This document shows positions 8,439 through 16,802 of a stretch of 64,000 bases of DNA, one piece after another. Location of the stretch: positions 73,451-137,450 of the forward strand of contig NJBN01000009.1 of NCBI GenBank assembly GCA_005223185.1. Reading direction: 5' to 3'. Positions within the stretch are counted from its first letter, which is position 1; each line of letters opens with the position of its first letter. The DNA is from a candidate division LCP-89 bacterium B3_LCP. Its GTDB lineage: Bacteria > Electryoneota > B3-LCP. The notes under the pieces are model-generated. The model searched no databases and was not told where the DNA came from. It saw nothing but the letters and a program-made list of their open reading frames with translations. A program made the position numbers and the translations under genes.

Positions 8439-11201
8439 CTATCTGTATCTGCATAGATCTGAAAAATCGCATCTGCCGGGTCCGCAGTTGTTATAATTTC
8501 TGGGGCGAGCCGGTATCTTTCCTGATGATATTTCCATCGCTGCTTTTTCCAGTGTTGCCACAGATTTCTCTATAGCCTCGTCAATAGATGAAATTTCAAC
8601 TTCATTTTTACCGTATCTGTAATCAGGCGGATCCGGGAGGTCTTTTAATTTTATCCCGCGGATTATGCCTGAACGGAGGTATATCTGCAGGAGCATCGCT
8701 GGCTTCTTCTTTAACAGTTCCTTAGTCGCCAGGGCATACAAAGGTAGTTGGGGGAGAAGACCAGCCTTCAAACCTTCAAAGAAGTCTCCCTTGCTCTCTC
8801 CGCTGACGCTACGATACTTGTATTCAGTTATCACAGCTAAGTGATCACCTGAAAGGTCTAATCGGTCTATTTTACCTTCTAACACAACCTCTCCGACCTC
8901 CAGGTGCAGTTTCAATGCAGTTTCTCCTCCGAATTTCCACTCCGGTTCAGCGGGCTTAAAATCCGGAAGTAATTCTATAAGTCCCCTCTCCACAAAGGAA
9001 TTCAGATTATCTATCAGTTCCTCAAGGTCTCTATCCGCTTCCAAGTGCGGCTTAAACCGCCCGCTTCGTCGGTGAAACTCATCTCTGGTATATTTCTCAA
9101 GGTCGAATGATACGCCAGAGCGGGCTTCCCGCAAGTATGCTTCCAGAGCTGCATGTGCAATTGATCCCAATATCATCGCAGTTACGCCGGTTCGAATCTG
9201 GTCATCGCGTGGTGATAACGTCATCACGTCTCTGGCAAAGTGCAGATAAGAGCACTGTATGGCGTTGTCCAGTTGCGTCGGGCTCCAGCGGAGATTTTGT
9301 GTTTGCAAGAAGGTAAGAGCCTCTTTCTCCCTTATTTTCCAATTGGTCGTATTTTGATCCACCTTCCTTTGTGTGACGGAAATATTTCCAGATGGATACC
9401 ATATTTCGGGTGTACCCTTATCCTTCAGTGTGATTCCTGCTCTGCTGGAAAAAGTTTTTAGCAGGGTTGACTTAACTAACTTATCACCATCGTCACTGAA
9501 TTTCGGACATGATAAATGAACTTCATATTGAGCGTTTGCAAGCAGTTCACTGAAATGTCGGAACTGGCCCAAATAATCATCAGAATCAGGTGTTTGCAGG
9601 AATGCGCTTGAGCGTTTAGAAGCAGGCACTCTCGAATCCAGGGATAAATATAATGCTACTGAAACCGGCAGGTGGTCTTCACGGGTACCCGGACATAGTT
9701 CCACCGCATCTGTGCGATTATCACCTGGTGAGTACCTGCACATCTGCAATGAGCGTTTGAAAGCTTTAACGAGCTGTCCTCGAGGTATTGACTTCTTAAA
9801 TGCTGCTTTGAAGGAATCAATCAGAGCTTCTAGAACCTGCCAGCTTCTTTCTATCTCTTTTTTGGCCTGCACATCTTCAAAAGATAGTTTCTGCCAGACT
9901 TTTTCTCGACCCTTGATAAAACCGGTGCATTGAATCAAACAATCACTGAATTCTTCACCGGATGCCTTTTTCCCTGATTCTAAATCGATCTTAAGGAGTT
10001 CTCTCAATTCTTCCGCTATTGCGGGACAGTTGTTATCTTCGGCTAATTGTATCCAATATGCTGCTGATTCGGTTTTGGGCGGTTGACCGTAACGCAGAAT
10101 GACCATAACTAATTCTGTTATCTCTGCAACTGGCGCCTTGAGGATACCAGTTCGGAGAATCTGAAGAATCCCTACGCGGTCCCAGCAATTGTCGAACAGG
10201 CTAATTATCTTTAAAAGCGAGATTGCAGAGGTAGAGCGGTCTAGGCCCTGAGAGAAAGCGTCTTTTAAAGGGACACGATAACGCCGTGCTGTTGCCGCCA
10301 CTCGCGGGTATTCATCATTCAGGAAAGGGTGATAGATGCGAAAATCACCGTATCTGTATCTGCCAGCCGCGACCGCTTCGGCAATGAAACCGAAGGTAGC
10401 GTCCAATTCAGCCTCAGGCGTCGTCGGTTGAGTGAATGAATAAACGGTATTCTTCTCTTCTTGCCCTTTAACTTCTAGCTGGTTCTTATCCGATATTTCG
10501 ATCCAGGTGCTGTCTCTTCCGGGAATCACAATAACGCGCATAAAGCAATACGCAAGATTGTGGATGAAAGCCTTCTCCAGTTTTGTAGGATTGGAAAGAG
10601 GACCTATCACGACGGGCATATCTGCATCGACCGCCGAATTATCCTGGCGCAAAGCATAGATCGCACGGTGGAGAATTTCACCGGGGGTGAGTTGACCTTT
10701 CACTGTCAAGTTTTTGTGCAGTAAGCTATGCAGTTCTCTGAATTCCTGCGGAGGAAGATCCGTTCGGATTCCTTCCACCACGCCATCAGGGAAGATCCCG
10801 TTTGATTCAGCCTCCTGAGTGGCATTCCAGAAGGATGATATAAATCCCGGTGTGTTTTGCGATTGAGTGTAGGTCGCAAGCTTAGTATAGTGAAGAATTT
10901 CTCCGATTGCGATACCGGCAGTGTGATTGTTCACTACTGTTTCAAATAGCCCTATCCCCAAAATATCACAGGCGAAAGATAGCAGAGTATGAATCTTCTG
11001 TGTGGGTATTGCCTGTTGTTTTACTGCTTTCAAAAGGGATAATTCTGCAGCGGCTTTATGCCGGGTATCGCAAGCGATCCAGAAAGGCAAATTCCAAACG
11101 TCGCCACCTGATAATTCGGCAACAACTCTGCAGGTCATATCCCAGAGGTTCTTTTCAGATTCCGGAGTGATAAACTCTATTTGGTTGGCTAAATCGGTCA
11201 T
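8439..11201 (-). CDS. addB: AddB-like subunit with Fe-S nuclease domain
   Basis: This 920-residue protein lies directly upstream of addA. The C-terminal third is a RecB-like nuclease: GSIAHAALEAYL supplies the His, GKIDRLDL the Asp, and ITEYKYR the Glu and Lys. A cysteine in AIQCSYLHFAR and three in CGPGRCDFSDLC near the end form the split ligand set of the AddB iron-sulfur cluster. The N-terminal helicase-like part is divergent. I find no Walker A motif, so ATP hydrolysis by this subunit is unlikely. It should provide the second nuclease and the Chi-recognition-type surface. The family call rests mainly on the nuclease, the cluster cysteines and the operon with addA. Confidence 0.88.
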   Translation of the reverse strand: MTDLANQIEFITPESEKNLWDMTCRVVAELSGGDVWNLPFWIACDTRHKAAAELSLLKAVKQQAIPTQKIHTLLSFACDILGIGLFETVVNNHTAGIAIGEILHYTKLATYTQSQNTPGFISSFWNATQEAESNGIFPDGVVEGIRTDLPPQEFRELHSLLHKNLTVKGQLTPGEILHRAIYALRQDNSAVDADMPVVIGPLSNPTKLEKAFIHNLAYCFMRVIVIPGRDSTWIEISDKNQLEVKGQEEKNTVYSFTQPTTPEAELDATFGFIAEAVAAGRYRYGDFRIYHPFLNDEYPRVAATARRYRVPLKDAFSQGLDRSTSAISLLKIISLFDNCWDRVGILQILRTGILKAPVAEITELVMVILRYGQPPKTESAAYWIQLAEDNNCPAIAEELRELLKIDLESGKKASGEEFSDCLIQCTGFIKGREKVWQKLSFEDVQAKKEIERSWQVLEALIDSFKAAFKKSIPRGQLVKAFKRSLQMCRYSPGDNRTDAVELCPGTREDHLPVSVALYLSLDSRVPASKRSSAFLQTPDSDDYLGQFRHFSELLANAQYEVHLSCPKFSDDGDKLVKSTLLKTFSSRAGITLKDKGTPEIWYPSGNISVTQRKVDQNTTNWKIREKEALTFLQTQNLRWSPTQLDNAIQCSYLHFARDVMTLSPRDDQIRTGVTAMILGSIAHAALEAYLREARSGVSFDLEKYTRDEFHRRSGRFKPHLEADRDLEELIDNLNSFVERGLIELLPDFKPAEPEWKFGGETALKLHLEVGEVVLEGKIDRLDLSGDHLAVITEYKYRSVSGESKGDFFEGLKAGLLPQLPLYALATKELLKKKPAMLLQIYLRSGIIRGIKLKDLPDPPDYRYGKNEVEISSIDEAIEKSVATLEKAAMEISSGKIPARPRNYNNCGPGRCDFSDLCRYR

Positions 11202-11304
11202 AAAGGGACGACAAAACAGTCATTCTGGCCCCTGGATAAGGGCGCCGGTGGGTTAATTCTGTACTTATATGTTGCTATATATTAATACAACTGGTGTAGA
11301 GAAT

Positions 11305-11499
11305 TCAATTCTTGGGAAGGTTAGCGGTCCATCCGACGTCGAAGCGGGCGCCGCAATCCGGGCATATCAGGAGCAATCTGACAGGAACGTCAATATCTTT
11401 CTGAAACGAAACGTGAAATCCCATATCGTACCCGCACACAGTGCAGACTTTAAATTCATCTGCAACGGTGATTTTCTGGACGCTATCTGAAGTGGTCAT
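11305..11499 (-). CDS. Small zinc-ribbon protein
   Basis: This 64-residue protein has two CxxC pairs, CTVCGYDMG and CPDCGARFDVGW, about 28 residues apart: a classic zinc ribbon. There is no other domain. It lies between the degenerate GGDEF gene (16 bases upstream) and addB (about 100 bases downstream) on the same strand, so it is probably in the same transcript. The open frame on the opposite strand here is a shadow. The function is unknown; such proteins can be nucleic-acid or protein adaptors. Confidence 0.7.
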   Translation of the reverse strand: MTTSDSVQKITVADEFKVCTVCGYDMGFHVSFQKDIDVPVRLLLICPDCGARFDVGWTANLPKN

Positions 11500-11515
11500 A
11501 AATATCCCGCAATTA

Positions 11516-11965
11516 TCATACTGTTTCCCAGGCTACGTCCTGTTCTTTTGTTTCCTTTAATGTAGTTTCCAGATCTCTCTCTGCGGCTCTTAAGAGTTCC
11601 CGGCTGCTTTTACCGTCTGTTGGAAAAATAGCGATTCCGATGTTTATCGGTCCCCATTCCTGCATTCGCGAGGTGAACTGGATTCTATCTTTTACTGTAT
11701 GCGCAGAATCGCTCTCGTGTAGATTGGGGAGCATCACAAAATATCTGCGCAGCTTGGTCTTATAAATGACGTCATACTGGCGCAGCATGCTGCGAAAATG
11801 GTGCACGTTCACTGTTATGCCCGGCAGATGTTTATGAACGCCCCTCGGAGTAGTTTCCGCCACATCTAACAGGAGAATTCCTATGTAGTAACCGAATCGC
11901 GCTGCTCGAACGATTTCACCATTTAGAGACTTGCGTACGCGCCGAGTGCCAAAACCCAACATCAT
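11516..11965 (-). CDS. Degenerate GGDEF-like domain protein
   Basis: This 149-residue protein follows the diguanylate cyclase fold. It has an early strand GYYIGILLLDV, a central LRQYDVIYKTKLRRYFVMLP in the place of the usual RxxDxxxRxGGDEFxxLLP, and a late strand INIGIAIFPTDGKSSREL typical of the SIGIAxYP segment. The GGDEF signature is replaced by KLRRYF, so cyclase activity is very unlikely; a binding or structural role is possible. Two adjacent ATG codons (11965 and 11962) follow a G-rich tract, and either may be the start. A consensus promoter lies upstream at 12024-12052. Confidence 0.7.
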   Translation of the reverse strand: MMLGFGTRRVRKSLNGEIVRAARFGYYIGILLLDVAETTPRGVHKHLPGITVNVHHFRSMLRQYDVIYKTKLRRYFVMLPNLHESDSAHTVKDRIQFTSRMQEWGPINIGIAIFPTDGKSSRELLRAAERDLETTLKETKEQDVAWETV

Positions 11966-12023
11966 CCCCCCAGTGATTATCTTAAGTAAAGCTTATCTAC
12001 CCCCTCATTACCTTAGATAGATA

Positions 12024-12052
12024 AATATAAAGCCTCCAAACCGAAAGATCAA
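12024..12052 (-). promoter_or_regulatory. Housekeeping-type promoter for the GGDEF-like/addAB run
   Basis: On the minus strand TTGATC is followed by 17 bases and TATATT, and it lies about 60 bases before the start at 11965. Spacing and -10 box match the other promoters in this window. It may drive the GGDEF-like gene, the zinc ribbon and addBA. Confidence 0.6.
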
Positions 12053-12143
12053 GGATTTGCTGCAATAATTCCCCCACGAGATGGCTATTTCCGCTAAGTG
12101 GATAAATTATGAAGCCATCTTCAGCAGATACTCAACAAAAGGA

Positions 12144-12172
12144 TTGACTTTTGCCCGCTGGAAAATTATATT
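12144..12172 (+). promoter_or_regulatory. Housekeeping-type promoter for secDF-purA
   Basis: TTGACT, a 17-base spacer and TATATT lie about 70 bases before the secD start. This is the only good match in the 278-base divergent gap between the GGDEF-like gene and secD. Confidence 0.7.
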
Positions 12173-12243
12173 TATTCTTTCGTGAAATAACGTAATCACA
12201 AGATACCATAAATTGACCATACAGCCTTTCTGTCGGACTTGAT

Positions 12244-14334
12244 ATGAAAAAGCGCAACACAGCTTTTCGCTTAGGGATGACGATCTTCTTCATCCTCATA
12301 GCGTTATATTACTTATACCCTACTTATCGCTACAACAAGCTTGAAGAAAACCAGGATTTAGAAGTCCAGGCTTTAGCGGAATTGACGGGAGCACCTGCAA
12401 TCGACTTGCAGCGCGCTGTGGTGGAAGGCCGCGGAAATGACGTAATGAACTTAGTCGCCGCGGCTGAAGACCTGGAAGAGGCACAGCTAACAGTAGCCAA
12501 TGAAAAGGCACGGTACCTCATAGGTGAATTCGCCGACAAGCTTGATAAGGACAGGAAGAGATCGCTGAAACTTGGACTTGATCTACAGGGAGGCATGAGG
12601 TTGGTTCTGGAAGTCAACCTTGTCGAATTGATGTCCCAGTTGGCGAAGAATCGTGATGCCCAATTTGACACCTTGCTGGTGGACGTTTCCCAACGCCTCA
12701 AAGACCCCACTGCCGATTTCGATCAGACGGTGCTCACTGCTTTTGAAGAATCGAAGGTCAGACTGTCCCGCTATTTCCTGGAAACGCAAGCTTCCAACAG
12801 GCAGATTTTAGATTACCTGAAGGAAGAAGCTGACGACGCCATCACCAGGTCGCTGGAAATCATGTACAACCGGGTTGACCAGTTCGGCGTCAGTGAACCT
12901 TCCATCACCCGGCAGGGAAAACGCCGCATTGTGGTGGCTCTGCCCGGCGTGCAGGATCCTGCCCGAGCACGTGATTTGATCGGAAAAACGGCACTGCTTG
13001 AGTTTAAATTACTAAGTGAACCTGAAATTGCCCAGGGCATCCTGGAGAGTATCGACGAGTTCCTGCGTCAGGAAAAAGGTTTGATCAGTGAAAAAGATAC
13101 ACTTGATACAGCCACGGCTGATACGGTTGTAACTGAAAGCGAAACAGAAGAAGTTGAACCAGCTCCGGTGGCGAAGGATCAGGTTGTCGATGCCGCTGAT
13201 CTATTCGGAACGGAAACCGATCTCACCACGCTCGGTGAGGATGCTTCATTAGTCGTTGCTGAAGGCATTATGGATGAACATCCATTCTACGCATTGCTGA
13301 GAAATGTGGGCGAAGGAATAGCCGTTATAAGTCAAAACCGGCGGGCGGTGGATATCATTCTGGCGCGGCCTGACATTCGCGAGATTATTCCACAGGACGT
13401 TGAATTTCTATGGTCGAATGACACCATGCAGGGTCCCGATGGTAAAGAGTACTGGAATCTCTACGTTGTCAATTCGCAGGAGGAGATGACCGGTACTTAC
13501 CTGACCAAGGCAGAGGTCGAGATCGGATCGGGCGGAAGTCCCGGTACCGAAGGACAAGCCATCGTCTCTCTGGCGATGAACCGCAAAGGCGCTCGCATCT
13601 TCTCGCGAGTTACGGGAGCCAATGTCGGACGCAAGCTTGCTATCGTCCTGGATAAACACGTTTATATGGCACCAGTAATCAAGGTTAAGATTCCGGATGG
13701 ACGCGCCATTATCGAAGGTTCTGATTCCATGGAAGAAGCTCGTGATTTAGCCATCGTGCTGCGAGCTGGCGCCTTGCCTGCTCCTGTAGATTTCATCGAA
13801 GAGCGAACCGTTGGTCCATCACTTGGCGCTGATTCAATCGCCAAAGGTAAATTTTCGGCTCTATTGGCATTTGCTTTAGTTGCTCTTTTCATGCTGATCT
13901 ACTACCGCTTTGCAGGTATTCTGGCAGATTTTGCTTTAATACTGAACATTCTGTTCTTAATGGCGATTCTAGCAGGTTTTCAAGGCACGCTGACGATGCC
14001 GGGAATTGCGGGGATCATCCTCACAATCGGTATGGCTGTGGATGCCAACGTCCTCATCTACGAACGTATTCGTGAGGAGTTGCGCACGGGTAAAACGGTG
14101 CGCGCTTCAATTGACGCCGGTTATGCTCGAGCAACGGTAACCGTGCTCGATGCCAATATCACCACCATAATAGCGGCTGTCGTCCTCTTTCAGTTCGGAA
14201 CGGGACCGATTAAAGGCTTCGCATTAACCTTGATGATCGGTATCGTCGCTTCGCTCTATACAGCTTTGATCGGAACGCGTCTGCTATTCGATCTCTATAC
14301 CCAGAAGTTTGCACCAAAGAAACTTAGTATTTAA
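12244..14334 (+). CDS. secD: Protein translocase subunit SecD
   Basis: SecD is the membrane partner of SecYEG that uses proton motive force to pull secreted proteins across the inner membrane. The 696-residue protein has one N-terminal membrane helix, a large periplasmic region (with the family motif LGLDLQGGMRLVLEV near residue 115) and a C-terminal RND-like bundle of five helices (TVGPSLGADSIAKGKFSAL; GMAVDANVLIYERIREEL). It is longer than most SecD because of an acidic, Thr/Val-rich low-complexity insert at about residues 275-335. secF begins 21 bases downstream. The heavy load of exported T9SS cargo in this window makes Sec function relevant, since cargo first crosses by Sec. Confidence 0.97.
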   Translation: MKKRNTAFRLGMTIFFILIALYYLYPTYRYNKLEENQDLEVQALAELTGAPAIDLQRAVVEGRGNDVMNLVAAAEDLEEAQLTVANEKARYLIGEFADKLDKDRKRSLKLGLDLQGGMRLVLEVNLVELMSQLAKNRDAQFDTLLVDVSQRLKDPTADFDQTVLTAFEESKVRLSRYFLETQASNRQILDYLKEEADDAITRSLEIMYNRVDQFGVSEPSITRQGKRRIVVALPGVQDPARARDLIGKTALLEFKLLSEPEIAQGILESIDEFLRQEKGLISEKDTLDTATADTVVTESETEEVEPAPVAKDQVVDAADLFGTETDLTTLGEDASLVVAEGIMDEHPFYALLRNVGEGIAVISQNRRAVDIILARPDIREIIPQDVEFLWSNDTMQGPDGKEYWNLYVVNSQEEMTGTYLTKAEVEIGSGGSPGTEGQAIVSLAMNRKGARIFSRVTGANVGRKLAIVLDKHVYMAPVIKVKIPDGRAIIEGSDSMEEARDLAIVLRAGALPAPVDFIEERTVGPSLGADSIAKGKFSALLAFALVALFMLIYYRFAGILADFALILNILFLMAILAGFQGTLTMPGIAGIILTIGMAVDANVLIYERIREELRTGKTVRASIDAGYARATVTVLDANITTIIAAVVLFQFGTGPIKGFALTLMIGIVASLYTALIGTRLLFDLYTQKFAPKKLSI

Positions 14335-14355
14335 ACCAAGAAAACGGATACTCCT

Positions 14356-15276
14356 ATGGAATGGTTTAAAGATTCCAACATAAACTTTCAGCAAGTAAGA
14401 AGACCGGCAATGATGCTATCTGCACTGACTATTGCCGCTGGAATTCTGGTTATAATCCTTCAGGGTGGACTGAACTACTCGATCGATTTTTTAGGCGGCA
14501 CCGCCATTCAGTTGCGCTTTGAAAAACCGGTCTCTGAAGGAGAAATCCGCGCTGCTCTTACTCAAATTGACATGAATGACAGTGAAGTGCTGCGCATAGC
14601 GGCTTTAGGTGAAGATCCGGAAATACTGATTCGCACGAAAAAAAGCGAGATCAGTGAAGCCAGCGTTGAAAATATCAAAGCTGCTATTAGAACAAATCTT
14701 CCTGATAATCCCTTTGAAGTTAGAGCTATCGACGCTGTCGGTCCCAAGATGGGTTCGGAACTGCGCACGCAGGCACTGTTGGCTACATTGATTGCTCTTG
14801 GCGGAATTCTCATATATATCTCCATACGCTTTGAGTTCATCTTCGCATTGGCTGCGGTGCTGGCTATATTCCACGATGTGGTGATTACGATAGGGCTATT
14901 CTCTATATTGGGCAAGGAGATCTCTCTGGCGATTATCGCCGCCTTCTTGACCATCGTGGGGTATTCCTTAAATGATACCATCGTGGTGTTTGACCGCGTT
15001 CGGGAAAATCTCAAGCGCATGCGAGCCAAGGGTCTTGAAGAGGTTATCAATACCTCCATAAATCAGACGTTATCTCGTACGATCGTCACGGGTGTGACCA
15101 CGCTTTTAGCATTAGTGGTGCTGTATATTTTCGGTGGCAGCGTAATTCGTGATTTCACGCTTGCCATAATTGTGGGCGTGGTGATCGGCACTTATTCTTC
15201 CATCTACATTGCCAGTCCTATACTGATTGAGTGGGGTGCACGGGCAGAAAAACTGCAGAAGCGTAAACCCAAATAA
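14356..15276 (+). CDS. secF: Protein translocase subunit SecF
   Basis: SecF, 306 residues, has a first membrane helix, a periplasmic domain beginning with the family motif YSIDFLGGTAIQLRF, the VGPKMGSELRTQAL junction into the RND-like bundle, and NDTIVVFDRVREN in the fourth helix, where the Asp and Arg of the proton path lie. The length is normal. It lies in an operon with secD and purA, 26 bases before purA. It forms the SecDF complex that completes Sec-dependent export. Confidence 0.97.
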   Translation: MEWFKDSNINFQQVRRPAMMLSALTIAAGILVIILQGGLNYSIDFLGGTAIQLRFEKPVSEGEIRAALTQIDMNDSEVLRIAALGEDPEILIRTKKSEISEASVENIKAAIRTNLPDNPFEVRAIDAVGPKMGSELRTQALLATLIALGGILIYISIRFEFIFALAAVLAIFHDVVITIGLFSILGKEISLAIIAAFLTIVGYSLNDTIVVFDRVRENLKRMRAKGLEEVINTSINQTLSRTIVTGVTTLLALVVLYIFGGSVIRDFTLAIIVGVVIGTYSSIYIASPILIEWGARAEKLQKRKPK

Positions 15277-15302
15277 ATGATCATTTTCAGGAGGTACGCT
15301 TA

Positions 15303-16589
15303 ATGCCCGTCATCGCTGTGATAGGTGCACAATGGGGGGATGAAGGTAAAGGCAAGATAGTCGATCTGTTCGCTGAAAAAGCTGATGTTGTGGTGCGGTC
15401 GCAAGGCGGAGCTAACGCTGGTCACACCATTCAGCGCGATGGGCAGAGAATCGTTCTGCATTTGCTCCCTTCAGGAATATTAACCCCCTCTATTAAATGC
15501 TTGATTGGTACTGGAGTAGTCTTAGACCCTGACGCTTTCCTTCAGGAGATTAGCGAAGTTGAAGCGTTGGGCATCAACCTAAAAGACCGCATAGTTCTCG
15601 ATTACAGAACCCATCTCGTATTTCCTACACATAAGCTGATTGAAGCATGCCAGGAAGAGGCGCGCGCGGGAGAGATGATTGGCACTACACGGCGGGGTAT
15701 TGGTCCGGCGTACAGCGATAAAGCAGCCCGTCGCGGTGTCCGCGTGGGGGATTTATTGGATAAAAACATCCGTGAGAAGATCTGTAATCAGTTATATGAT
15801 CAGCATGCCGCTCTTTTAGATAAACTATACGGGAAAAAGCCACCAGAACGAGGTGAATTCCTTCGTGATGCTGAACGCTGGGCGGATGCTCTTCACCAAT
15901 ACGCAGGTGATGCTGTTCATCGATTTCATGAAGCTCTGGATGCTGAGCAGACGATACTACTGGAAGGCGCTCAAGGAGTGCTGTTAGATCTGGATTTAGG
16001 CACTTATCCATTCGTTACCTCTTCGCATCCTTCCATTGGTGGACCTGTCCTGGGTATAGGTATGCCGCCCCAAAGAATCGATTTCACCCTGGGCGTGATT
16101 AAAGCTTATTGCACGCGAGTGGGTTCTGGACCATTCCCCACAGAAATGGATGACGATACGACTGCTATAATCCGGGAAAGCGGCGCTGAATTCGGTTCGA
16201 CTACGGGAAGACCCAGACGCTGTGGCTGGCTTGATCTATTCGTAGCGAAGCACGTTGCCAGATGGAACGGTTTTGACGGTTGGGCTGTGACCAAGGTTGA
16301 CGTCTTAGATGGTGTGCAGCCGTTGCGGGCTTGTATAGGCTACCAGATCAGAGGTAAAGTGCAGGATTCTCTGCCGGCAACTCAGGCAGCGTGGAACGAA
16401 GCTGAACCAGTTTACGGTAACCTGAAAGGATGGTCGGATACCAGGTCTAAGAAGAAATTCGAAGCTTTACCCAAGGGAGCTTTGGAATACTTGGAAACCA
16501 TCGAAAAATTCACCCAGGTTCCCGTGCATTTGATTTCCTTAGGCGCCGATAGAGACGCCACCATTCTCCCGCGTGGAGAAATATTTTAA
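15303..16589 (+). CDS. purA: Adenylosuccinate synthetase
   Basis: This enzyme joins IMP and aspartate using GTP, the first committed step to AMP. The protein has 428 residues, a normal length. The N-terminal P-loop is GAQWGDEGKGKIVD, with the catalytic Asp and the NAGHT histidine following, then GTTRRGIGPAYSDK (IMP contacts), the glutamine loop LLEGAQGVLLDLDLGTYPF and the GTP site TKVDVLDG. A strong AGGAGGT site precedes the ATG. It is the third gene after secDF, and the tRNA-Lys(TTT) gene starts only six bases past its stop, so the tRNA may be cut from the same transcript. Confidence 0.98.
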   Translation: MPVIAVIGAQWGDEGKGKIVDLFAEKADVVVRSQGGANAGHTIQRDGQRIVLHLLPSGILTPSIKCLIGTGVVLDPDAFLQEISEVEALGINLKDRIVLDYRTHLVFPTHKLIEACQEEARAGEMIGTTRRGIGPAYSDKAARRGVRVGDLLDKNIREKICNQLYDQHAALLDKLYGKKPPERGEFLRDAERWADALHQYAGDAVHRFHEALDAEQTILLEGAQGVLLDLDLGTYPFVTSSHPSIGGPVLGIGMPPQRIDFTLGVIKAYCTRVGSGPFPTEMDDDTTAIIRESGAEFGSTTGRPRRCGWLDLFVAKHVARWNGFDGWAVTKVDVLDGVQPLRACIGYQIRGKVQDSLPATQAAWNEAEPVYGNLKGWSDTRSKKKFEALPKGALEYLETIEKFTQVPVHLISLGADRDATILPRGEIF

Positions 16590-16595
16590 GATTAT

Positions 16596-16668
16596 GAGAA
16601 TGTAGCTCAGTCGGTAGAGCAGCGGCCTTTTAAGCCGTTGGTTGCGGGTTCGATTCCCGCCATTCTCA
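16596..16668 (+). tRNA. tRNA-Lys(TTT)
   Basis: This is a 73-base cloverleaf with acceptor GAGAATG/CATTCTC and discriminator A, D arm GCTCAGTCGGTAGAGC, anticodon loop CTTTTAA (anticodon TTT) and T arm GCGGG TTCGATT CCCGC. No CCA is encoded. It starts six bases after purA. Together with the CTT isoacceptor at 4902 it covers both lysine codons. Confidence 0.97.
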
Positions 16669-16740
16669 CAAGGGTAATATCTATGCATCCATAAGGCAGT
16701 TTAGGCGTCAGACGTGAATATCTAACGCCATATTAGTATA

Positions 16741-16775
16741 AAGGGCGCTCCACAGAAGTGAGAACGCCCTTTATT
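16741..16775. terminator. Terminator between convergent genes
   Basis: A stem AAGGGCG/CGCCCTT with an inner CTC/GAG pairing is followed by a T-rich tract on the plus strand and preceded by TATAA on the other. It lies between tRNA-Lys(TTT) and the convergent protease gene and could serve both. Confidence 0.65.
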
Positions 16776-16802
16776 TATACTTTATACTTCGAAATTATAC
16801 TT

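Noticed and set aside
11269-11490. Open frame on the plus strand opposite the zinc-ribbon gene (73 codons)
   Set aside because: The minus-strand frame has two CxxC pairs and lies in a co-directional run, whereas the plus-strand frame has no recognisable motif.
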